Assembly: GCF_932526225.1 (NCBI RefSeq)
Contig: NC_064043.1
Span: 5,507,501-5,571,500 of the forward strand
Origin: Nematostella vectensis
Taxonomy: Eukaryota > Cnidaria > Anthozoa > Actiniaria > Edwardsiidae
Reading direction: 5' to 3'
Length of the DNA stretch: 64,000 bases
Each line of letters begins with the position of its first letter. The first letter of the stretch is position 1. Shown piece by piece: positions 41,501 to 53,500 of this stretch. Made by a program: the position numbers and the translations under genes. Under the pieces are notes generated by a model that saw nothing but the letters and a program-made list of their open reading frames with translations, did not search any database and was not told the origin of the DNA.

Positions 41501-44500
41501 GAGGGCTTATCTACTAGATCGGAACCGAGCAATCAAAACTGAATCACGTACCTTCATACTCATCATCTCCCAATGCCTTTGCTTGATTCCCGGCGTGCAT
41601 AGCGCGTGGATGAGTGGCATGTTGATCTTGAAGTTCTCCAGCCTGGCCTTTACTGTGGACGCCACGCGAAGAGGGCCGCGAAGGTCAGCTGAGCCTGCGA
41701 ACTCTTTGGTCAGCTTGTAACTCGTGCGCCACAAATCTGATACCTGGTCGAGCGAGAAAGGGGAGCAGTTGTGAATAAAATACAAGGAAAACCCAGTCTT
41801 TGATTCTAAATCGTCCATTGGATGGTACCTATTCATTCTCCTACCGTACGGGTAAGGAAATTAACATAGAATCAAATTGAGCGGATTATGGACGTAGCCA
41901 GGGAAAGAGACAAAATTAAATGCACTGAGGGGGAGGAGGGAAGATACTAAATGTGAAACAAATCATTTCATTATTCCAACTCAGACATTAAAACGAAAAA
42001 TAGGCATATTTTTTAAACTGAAAATGGAGAATTTTAGGGTATCAAAGGTCTCGCCTCTTGTTTTCTGGGTACCATGGTTACACACCCTTGGATTATGATT
42101 TTATGTAATTTGCCCTACTGGCACCTACTTCTTCCTCTATCTCTTCCGCGTTGAGTTTCAGTAGTGGTCCGGACAGCCAACCTTCCTGGTGGTCGTGAAA
42201 CCGGACGACAGCGCGCCACAGCTTGTCAAACGGCTCTTTGGCGTCGATGATCTCGCTGATCTGAGGAAAGGTGCTGCGGATCTCCACGCCCAAGAGATCT
42301 TCCTCCTTGTTGATCCTCTTCCTCTGTTCAGACGAACATCACAATTAGAAATTAAGCCCGAGCCCGAGACCCTTTTTAGTGCCTTATGAAGTATGTACAG
42401 AGAAGCAAAAACGAGGGACTGATACGGATACTAATAATTAATCTAATTCCTCCCATGTATCTAATGTTCCCCTGTACTTGTTCGTTCAGCATGTCAAGCA
42501 GTCTGAGGTACGTTTTGGACACAGGGATCCCGTCCGCACGACCTCCCCTCCCCCCTTAAACCTCTGAGATCTCTAATGGCGCGATCTTGTGTCCCCCCGT
42601 ACCTCGTGCAGGTATCCCTGTACTTGTTCGTTCAGCTGGTCAAGCAGTCTGAGGTACGTTTTGGACGCAGAAAGCCTTTCCGCACGACCTCCCCTCCCCC
42701 TCAAACCTCTGAGATCTCTAATGGCGCGATCTTATGTTCCCCTGTACCTCGTCCAGGTATCTCTGTACTTGTTCGCTCAGCTGTTCAAGCAGGCCAAGGT
42801 ACGTTTTGGACACAGAGATCCTGTCCGCACTCCCCCCCCCCAAAAAAAAAAAAAACTCTGATATATCTAATGGCGCGTCTAATGTTCCCCCGTACCTCGT
42901 CCAGGTATCCCTGTACTTGCTCATTCAGTTGGTCAAGCAGTCCGAGGTACGTTTGGCCTCACGACCCCCCTCACGACCGTCTGTCCGCACGACCCCCCCC
43001 CCCCCCCCAAAAAAAAAACCCTCTGAAATCTCTAATGGCGCGTATAAATATTCCCCCGTACCTCGTCCAGGTATTTCTGTACTTGCTCATTCAGTTGGTC
43101 AAGCAGTCCGAGGTACGTTTTGGACTCAGAGATCCTGTCCTTGGAGTGGAAGTCCTTGATGCTGGCCAGGGTGTCGTTCAATTGCTTCTCGAACTTGGCG
43201 AGCCAATCAAACAGCTTGTTTAACTGCGTCTCGTGTTCGCGACTGATGCGCGTTTCACTTAAAAAGAAAAGACAGTTAGGATAGGAAAGATAAAGATAAC
43301 GGTATAAAAGACAAGAGAGTTAGGATAGGAAAGATAAAGATAACGGTATAAAAGACAAGAGAGTTAGTATAGGAAAGATAAAGATAACGGTATAAAAGAC
43401 AAGACAGTTAGTATAGGAAAGATAAAGATAACGGTATAAAAGACAAGACAGTTAGTATAGGAAAGATAAAGATAACGGTATAAAAGACAAGACAGTTAGT
43501 ATAGGAAAGATAAAGATAACGGTATAAAAGACAAGAGAGTTAGTATAGGAAAGATAAAGATAACGGTTCCCAAGTGAGGCACTTTCACACAGTGGCTCTT
43601 CGTCCTCTAGGCTCAGGAGAGGGTACGCCATCTAATTCTATTCTCTTACAAACATAAAAGGCTAGTCAACGTCCTCCTCGATTATAAGTGAAGCGTTTAA
43701 AGATATCGGTTTAGTTTCTTATGCTAATGACTGGGAACACGGGAAAAACAAGCTCAGCCCATTTATAACACCACATTCCAACCTAGAGCTGACACCACAA
43801 TAGTCCTAAAACTCAGATCGAACCCGCGCCGCAGCGGTGAGAGAACAGTGTAGTAACCATTAGGCGACGACTGCTTCCCCTTAATGGAGAGAGAAGAGAG
43901 CCATTTGACAACCTTCTTACAACTCTTTCCTCACCTGACTTCAATGATAGGGAGGATGCGCTCCGGCCACGTGAAAGTCGTCTCGTTCAAGTGAAGATGT
44001 TCGTCGGTCAGGAAGGTGTGGTCCATGATAAACAGCACAAGCTCAGCGGCCTCATCGAGCTCGGTCTGTCACGAAACAAAAGGCGTTGGTTAGGTCCGCG
44101 TCCTTGCGGTAAATTTTCGGGTAAATACCTGTGCCTCCACCTCCCCCAATGGGAAAAATATACCTTGAGCAATATTAATGGAGTAAATTGTAACGATTTT
44201 GGTGTTTCAGAGCTTCTTCCCCCCCCCCCCCCCCCCCCCACACACACACCCTTCCTTTGGAAAACCTGTACCTTAAGAAGTAGTAAAGGCCCGCTTCGTA
44301 TATTTTCGAGGTATTTCTCCAAGTCTACCAGTTCGTCTGTCGTCTTGGCGTGTGTCGTGACGCGCACGACGATGTGATCATACTTAGTACATATGGACCG
44401 GTTAAACGCTAAGCTTTGCTTGGTCAGCTTGGTCACAATCACGTCCACAAGGTCCGCGGCACGCTTGGTCAAGAACTGGAAAACAAGAGGTAGAGTACAA

Positions 44501-47500
44501 CCAGAAATCCTGTAAGTCAAGGTTTCTTATAGAACCTGGCCAATGAAGTTCCCAGGTTAGCACCAAGCTCTGGCTGTTACGGTGTACAGTACAAAACATG
44601 CAGGACAAAATGAACCTATACATTAAGAGACTCTGTAAGCCGCCATTTAAGGATCCATGGAAAACACTAGTTTTCATCGTCCCATTTGAGAAATCGTTTG
44701 TAGTATTTCCCATTAAATTTGGTAAATAAAGTATACAACTTTATTATTAATGTATATGTCGTAATTTCTTCACATAATTCGTCTTTTATTAAGTCTCAAT
44801 TTCTCCGAATGGCGGGAAACATATCGCATGCCGTCATCCGGGTAGTCTTAGTTTTACGCACGCCAGCGGCTGCTAAGCAGACTATCCGGGATCCGGGATA
44901 TTGCAAACATTCCCTCCTATCCCTCCCTTCCTTACCTCGTTCATGCCTTTACAGTGAATCTCGAATAGCTCCATGGGAATGGTGAGGTCCATGGATGCCG
45001 CGGCTCTTGACAGTGAATAAAGTTTCTCCAACTCTCGCCCGTACTGCAACAAGTGGTGGTCTCCCTGTATGAAGTTGGCCGTGCGACGGTCGGAGTCTAG
45101 GTTCAAAAGATAACGGAACGCGTCGTACACCTTGCGGAACCTAATGAGGAATAAAAGTCTCAACGAAAGACCCGAATAAAGATGCATAACTTATTCCATT
45201 TTTCGTCCTTTTATATGGTTTTACTGGTTCTTTGAAGTTCTCTGAGAAAGGAATAGATATCAGCTCAGATTATACGAAACGACGTCTAATTGTGCAACAG
45301 TATCAGAATCAGCCACAGAATCGGATCCATTCGCCATATTTAATCGTATCCATTCGCCACATATAATCGGATCCATTCGCCATATATAATCGGATCCATT
45401 CGCCATATAATCGGATCCATTCGCCATATAATCGGATCCAATCGCCACAGCTCCTTTGGCGCTAGAAATGAAAGGTGCAAAGCAACGGCTATTGAGGAAC
45501 AAATAATCAAAAGAATCAGGCTTTCGGAGTTTTAAAAATTGGTATTTAGCTTTTTGTATACCATCAGTAGTCCAGTTTCGTGTCCTACTATGCACGCTGG
45601 ACAGTCAGACTCGGAGTTAGATCTGGACAAATTCGGTTTGGACAAATTCCATGCGCATACAAGCGAGGATACCTTGAAGGAAAACCTTATTAATGTTCCA
45701 TGATCACGAAGACGCACTGGGCAACTACTCGGTAAGCGCTGGTTTCCTAATCCAATAAGTCGCCTGACTAGAATCGACCCCTTTTTCCCATCTTTCTTTC
45801 GTCTTTGCGCATACTTATTGGATTCTATTCTCCGCGTCGCCCTGTGTCCCCGAGGATGTATTTTATGAGTCCTTGGAGCATGTGACTAGCAGGAACAACG
45901 GAATTCAAAACTGGACTTTTATGCAACACGAGATACCGGTTCTCGCAAGCTTATTTGAAAAGGGTTAATGGGGGCCTAAAAGTAGTGATGGTGTATGCAT
46001 ATTTGGTTGTTAAATCCGCATTGTCACCAGTTTACTTCCGGAGGTCCGAGGGAAACCTTAACCGTCAAAAAAAAAGAATCTTTTCGAATCCGAGATATTT
46101 AACAGGCCATCCGCTCTAAATTATTGATCACATCCTCGAAGAAACTTCCAATGGACACACTGCTTTCTATATTATGAAATATTTTTCGTGTTTTCCGTTA
46201 AAAATCATCCGAGATTCTTAAGTAATCGGAAAGTAAACTGGTGACAATGCGGCTTTAAGCGCAAATCCAATCGAGGCAGACAATTAAAAAAAAACTTACT
46301 TGAGAGGTCCAGCGCTGTTAGCTTCTACGACCTTTGCGAGCATGGCCTTGGCCCCTTCTACGCGCTCCTCGTCGAGCCCCACCGCGTTTATGTGCCTCCC
46401 TTTCATCCAGTCCTCCTCGTAAAACAGCTGATGCTCCACTCGCTCAAGGCCCTGGACACTAGTCACCATGTCCTCCACCACGGAGTGAAGTGTCCCGGTC
46501 ACTATGGCGAAGGTGGGGTCAAATGCGACCGTGACGTCATCCATGTCTGGAATCTGGAGAAGAATATGTATGAGGACTGCTTCGTTTTTGTGAAGCAAAG
46601 CCTGAAAGTCATAATAGTGAACTAAACTTTTCATCTTTCATTCTTTTGAATATGCGTTGAGCCTCCTAGATCTCGATCTCACTTTTTTTCAAACACCAAA
46701 ACACAGGCCACTCATGGTAGACACAAATTTCTTTATCTTTAAACATGATAATTTGCAAATAGAGCAATGAGGGGCAGCAGTGGCGTGCTTGCGCCATGAC
46801 GATAGGCGACAAGAAACAATAAATAAAGAACAAACAAGCGAAAAATAGAGCAACAAGACGCACGACAGGATACACCTATGGCCGGACTAGGTCGCTGCTT
46901 AAGAGAGAACAGAACTGCTTAACATTATGCGAGGAGTCAAAAATAGTTTGCGGAATGGAGTTCCACACTTTACACATAAAAAAAGAGCAAGCCTAGAAAA
47001 AGTGCATGTTATTGCGGTTGACAGATTGTCACTTCTGCTTGTTCTCAAAAGATAAATTGCGCATGCGGACAAAGAGGTTAACAAAAATATAGTTACAGTT
47101 ATCACAATGAGCAGTATTGGTTGCGTTTCACGCGAATCTTACCATGGTGAGCAGTATTGGTTGCGTTTTCACGCGAATCTTACCACGGTGAGAAGTATTG
47201 GTTGCGGTTTCACGCGAATCTAACCGCCGTGAGTAGTATTGGTTGCGGTTTCACGCGAATTTTATCACGGTGAAAAGTATTGGTTGCGTTTTCACGCGAA
47301 TCTTACCAGGGTGAGAAGTATTGGTTGTGTTTTCACGCGAATCTTACCACAGTGAGTAGTATTGGTTGCGTTTTCACGCGAATCTTATCAGGGTGAGAAG
47401 TATTGGTTGTGTTTTCACGCGAATCTTACCACGGTGAGTAGTATTGGTTGCGGTTTCACGGGAAGGCCACGTGCAAACTCCCCCTCAAAGTCGTTTCCAT

Positions 47501-50500
47501 GGTGATAGGCGCCAATGAATGACAGTAGATCCTCAATGGATGCGTACACGCAACTGCGAAGGTTGTTGGACATGAGTGACGCGACACAAGCGAAAAAATG
47601 GTCCATCATCTGAACGCGGGCTTCCTGTGAAAACGATGACAAAGCTTGACATTGGAGTCTTATTTGAAGGTCTCCCGCTGTATAAATACAGTGGTATCTG
47701 TATAAGATACAGTGGTACGTATTATAAAGGGCTACCCCAGGGATCGTGAAAAAATGGAAGTTCCCAAGACATTGAAAACAAAAATTAAAATACAAGGGTG
47801 TAAAACACCTTATAGTCTACACAAGCAGAATGTTTTAATAAAATGAGTCACATGACTTTTCTAACATTGGAAGTGTTTTTAACTAGCATTGGACTCCAAT
47901 TCAAGTTGGTTGCTTAATTACTGGTTCACGAGCTAAGAGATAAAAAATACAATATGTCTTTAGCAAAAGCTTTTAAACAATTCCAACATCCACTATTTTA
48001 CACTACCAAACAATATACACAGTAGCTGTTCATAAAGTGCTTCATGGTGGATAGCCAGACTTTACCTCTGTATCTGGCATGATATCCTCGATTTCATCCC
48101 TAGCTTCACTTATTATACGGACACATTCTGGTATCCACTCCTCCTTCAGCCTGTGGGATCCCTGTGAACATGTGTCCTGTACATGGCGATACAAATCCTC
48201 TACTCTCAGGGGGAGGGATGACTGAAGGCCTGCAATATCTATTAAACGTAGCTTGGAAAATCTACGAAAGAAGGCATGGAGCTGTCACTGTCATCGATTT
48301 ACACTTTTCCACATAATTTACCTGTTACACTATCAATTTTAAGTACCCTGGGAGGCTGATAACTCTCCCCAAGATTTGAATTTGTAATGAAACTCTTTTT
48401 GCACCTTCTAATTGGTCAACACATTTGTTTAGAGATGGTGTGATTGGATGGCCAATAAAAACAGTTCAAGGCTTTTGACTGACAGAAGTTTTGATGCATT
48501 TTGTCGCTTTGAATTCATGAGCGGGGTCTCAAAGGTTACTCAAGATAGCAGTGGCTCTGCTACGGAAAATAACAAAAACAAGAACAACCAACCTCATAAG
48601 ATCCCCCCACACACACTCAGTAATGATTTTGTGGCTCCAAAGTATTTCCCTACTAACTGATATTAACGGGGCTATATTGTACTTACTGTGTTTCCCAGAG
48701 GTATAGAAGGTTCCTTAACACGGGATGAGTGATAAACAAGTGTTGTTCTAGCTGCTCTTTGCACAATACTACCCGCTCGTGCCATGGATAGGGCTCCCTA
48801 CCGGCAGAAAAGACAGACTGCGGAGAAAATAGAAAAATGATCGACTTGAAATGTTATCGCATTGAGAACAATACTGGCCAACTGAATAATCGTTTAAATA
48901 ATGAAAAAAAATAGTGTCAAGCCGTGTCAAGGCAACATAGAACGATAAACCTATGTCGAAAGTGCTACGACTAGGAGATGTGTGCGTGTAGGAAATCCTT
49001 TTAGTACGCTTGTGTATCAAAGAATGAAAGTACCTCTTGGAAACGTTTAAATCCTGTGAAAGAGTCTCGAATATTGAGGTTTATATCTCCCGCCATTGAT
49101 GAGTCTTGTAACCAGGCCGCTAACCAGCACAGGCAACCCAATCTATGCGGCTTTAGTTTGGAAAGTTTTACCTAACTCGTACTTCGTACTTCACAGAAAA
49201 ACACCTCGAATCGTTCAAATAATGGTAGGTTCGAGGTAAGCAAGACGGATTTCCCTACCTGTTCAGGCATGTGTAGCCCTAGTCTTCTCTGTTCCGCTGG
49301 GTCGAGCAGGACATAGTCCAGAATGCTCTTCTTCACGCTTTTTACGTACTCCGCTTCCATTTCCTGGAAAGCATGATGTCAATTTAGCGACAATGGACGC
49401 GACACTTCATGTTTGCTTTTTTCTTAAATTCAAGAGTACAGCTGGGGGGACTGTGTGTGGGAGGGTTGGGCGAGAAGTGTTGTTCGTGCACTCTTTGCTA
49501 TTTCGTCAGCGACGTAAATTGTCTAAAAAATATTGAAATTTGAAAAACATTGTTCATGCTACCAGCAACGGGGGTAGTAAAATCGGAATTTTTCAAGGGA
49601 CATACGAAAGAAAATGAATGACCAAGAGTCCCTTAGCAAATACATTGTAAAGCAAGCGCAAAGGGGATAGGAGATGATCGAGCTGACCGCGCGAGAAAAA
49701 CAACACATTTGTCTTTCCTTCTTCTTCTCCTTTCTCAGGTGAGTGCGGTTTCTTTTCTTTTCCCCGTAGCCCCTTTTCGCCTACTACGCAGGCCAGCAAA
49801 TACAAGCCCTGCCCTCCCCATGCCCCTAAACAAGTTTACGACCGCCACGGTTCCCATAGCGATGACGCTACAAAGTTTTGTCAAGCACCTTCCCACACTC
49901 TTCCAGTAACCAAATGGCAGTCTGTTTTCCGTCATCTGTTTAAGTCGTGATGTCTATTTCGCGAGCTCCGTGCAAACACGTTGAGCGTTTCTGTCCGCCG
50001 AAACGGTCAGCATTACCAAAGAATGCTGGCGCTAGGAAGGGAAGTGGTTTGACAAGTTTTTTGTCTTGCTGGCTCGTTTTTGCGCAGTTTGTATGTGGCT
50101 TCAGACTACTTACTTCATCTAGGCTGTGCAGAGTTGACTTGTGCGTGTCGCGGAGTTCTTTAGCCACGAAGTCATGCGCCTTTTGCTTCCATTCCTCGCT
50201 CAATGGAGCGACCATGCTGGGACTGATGGAATTCTCTGCCAGGTTATAATACCTTATAACATAAGGTTTACCCGTTAGAAGAAGGTACAGTTAAAGGCAA
50301 GTACCCCCCCCCCCCCCCCCTTCCCTTGGCGGCCAAAAAGTGGATCACTGTTTCTTATTGAAAAATCGTGCAAATACTTTCCTTTTTTCATATGGACTTC
50401 GCACTCCACCAGAGCAGATCCTAAGTACGCTCCTTAAAGTTAGTCCGTTTTTCAATGGTGTGCAACAGTGAGACAACCTCCGTTGGGTCAAGGGGAAGAA

Positions 50501-53500
50501 ATCATACAAAAATAATAATAATAATAAAAGATCAATAGAAAAGGTTTGTGTCGGAAATTGAGTATTACCTTTTCTCCTGTGACTCTGAAGGTAGGACCGC
50601 CCGCGGAAGACCAAGCGTCACAGTAGATGCCGGTGGAAACCTTATACTCAGAACAGACTGCGTATCTTCATCGTAGTCTCTTGCCCCCTTTAAGCTGCTC
50701 CCTACCCCTCCCCCCACAGTATTCCCATTCACATCGTGGCCATTGGAGGCGATTTCCTCGTCCGCACCCTGGGGGCTACCCCATGCGACTTTTGGCCGTT
50801 TCAAATCGAGCGATTCCGCTGGTGTCTCGTCATGACCATGAAAACCACTATCGCGCATGTCCGATGTAGTTTCAGTATTCAATGAAGGCCCTGCCGATCG
50901 AACGCGCTTCATTGTAGGCGGTTTGGTACTCGCTAAAATAGAGTTGTCAAGTCCGATGATTTTGTTACCCTCCGAAGCATCGATCTCACTACGAGGGCCC
51001 TTAACTCTTGTGGGGCTTGTTCGTGTTGAGCTATAGTTGCCCTTGGTATAACCCAGCCTGGTAGAGGCCCCTGGGGTATTTGAAGTGTAAGTAGTCTTTG
51101 ACAACAAAGAGAATGTCCCCGGTGGAGATGTTGAGTTGTTCGTCGTGTAATGGTAGGTTTTATCACTTCGTGTATCCGACTGTCCGGGCCTCTTTTTCTG
51201 TCCGATATTCCTGCGGGTCGGTGGAGCACTCCCATGTTTGTGTTTTTTGTAGATGAGCTTCGTTGTTAGAGTTTGAGCTGAAGGCGTGTAGTTATTGGCG
51301 ACGGAGTCACTAAATGACACAATAAATGTAATATAATTCTCAAACAATGCCTGGAAATTGTAGGGCCTCGTAGTCTTGTATTATATGTATAGCGGTTCAT
51401 ATCATCTATGTATGTTTACAACTCCTATGTATGTTCACACCTGGTAAATGTATGTCCATACCTCCTATATACATACCTGTTAACCTCCGGAAATCTCAAG
51501 GCTTGAGAATTTTATGGGGGAGGGGTGGGGGTATATTCATTTTTGGTGGAGGGAGGGGTGGGTATAACCTCGCAGGCGTTTGCCTTATAGACAGCTCTCG
51601 CGAACAAATCTTATAGATCTCACGAGGGTGTTAGATAAATTGCACTATGCAAGGGAATTATTGTTTTTAATTATTTTATTAGAAGGCGTCCAAAATCTTC
51701 AGACTCCCGCCTAATGTGGGAGGGTTGACAGGTAAATATATGTTTATATCTGGTGCATATATGTTCATCATGACTTTTACATATATATACCTGGTATAAA
51801 ATGATGGTTGAAGGCTTTCATAGAAAGTGCTCAATACTCGAAAGTAGAGCGGTGTATAGTGTTAGTTTGAGAAAAATACAAACTACATAGGTTTCCCTAC
51901 AGGTCTGTTTCGTGGTTGCCCACTCATCAGGGAACAGACCTGTAGGGAAACCTATGTAGTTTGTATTTTTCTCAAACTAACACTATACCTGGTATATATA
52001 TGTAAAAGTTTATGGACCGTTCATTTTTTATCGAGGAGGGGGGTGCTGGTGGAAATTATAGAAGCCCAGTATTTTTTAAGGTGACCCACCCCACAACCTC
52101 TGTATTTTGACCCCCCCCCTTTTCCAATCCCATGTATTTTTTTCACATGCCCCCCCTCCCCCAACCACAAACTATTTGAAATGCACCGTTGCCCGTATGT
52201 TTCACAATCTTGGTTTCTCTTCTCCTTTAATTGAGTTTTAACATATAAATTCTGAGTAAATGTAATAATAAAAGAATAAAAATAAGAATAAGAATAAGAA
52301 AAGAATAAATGTATGGCACTTCTCCTTGTACAAAAGATCTTCTAGTTGATGAGGATGGCGATGATAGAAGCGATGAGGATAGCGATGAGAATAGCAAGTG
52401 AAGGCAATGCGTATGGTGATGAGGATGGCAAGGGGAAGCAAATGAGGATGGCAATGATAGCGATGCGCAGTCAAAAAATAGCTTGGCAGCTAAACAATAA
52501 CTGTAATATTTTGTGTGACCCCCCCTTTTTCCGTGAATTTTTTTGGTGACCCCCTTATTTCAACCAGCCTCCCTCCCTGATAAAAAATGAACGGCCCCTT
52601 ATACCCCATGTATATTCATACCTGGCATATCTATAGTGTTGCTTCTCCTTGACAGGTGCAGCTTTAGTGTACGCTCCATACTCAACTATCCTCGGCTTTT
52701 CACTGTATGCAGGCTGAAGCGCATATTAATATTATATATTATATACATTTTATAAAATTATGTAGGGGCATGGCTTTGACCCCCCCCCCCCCCCAAGTTT
52801 CTCACACTGCCAGGCAGTGGACCATTAAAGTCCATGTCAAAGTATTACAGCCAGATATCAATGGTGCCCTATAACCCTTGGCAAATAACAGAAGCATGGG
52901 TGTGATTTGCCTTTAGCAATCTAGATATTCATAAGAAGGCATGTTTTCTTTTTCAAATTGGGAGCACTGATATATAAAAATATGGCAAAGGGTTAATTTG
53001 TAGATTTTAGCCCAAGCATAGGGGTTATGTTAAAAATAGTGCCTTGCTCGCCCTACTAGATAGCAAACAAGCAGGCTTATCTTCTTGAACTGTTCAACCA
53101 TACCTGTGGGACTGTTAATGGTGGAAGGTGATCAAACATTGCAGGACGTTTCTTTGTTTCACATTCAACCTCAGGCTGGAAAAAATATATATACATTTTA
53201 ATACTTAGGCTGTAGCAGGGGCGGGGCACTGGGGGCACGTGTCCCCCTAATATTTTCAAAAAATTATAAGGAAATAACCAGTAGGGGTGTGGCTGTTCCC
53301 CCCCCCCCAAATGTTTTCGTAATGTTTCTGTATCATGCCCCCTCCCAAATAAATTGATGCATGCTACGGCAATGTTTATCCAAAAAACATAAATGTGGAC
53401 TTTAACAGCACACTAGCATACACACATTGGCACCAGTCGGGCCAAGATGGGACGCTAGCACAGTCTATCACCCGTGCAGTTCGTTATTTCTTATCATATA

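Noticed and set aside
49593-50249. Overlapping frames of 66-100 codons on both strands in dynein intron 5
   Set aside because: They contradict each other; only 50114-50252 on the minus strand continues the dynein frame.
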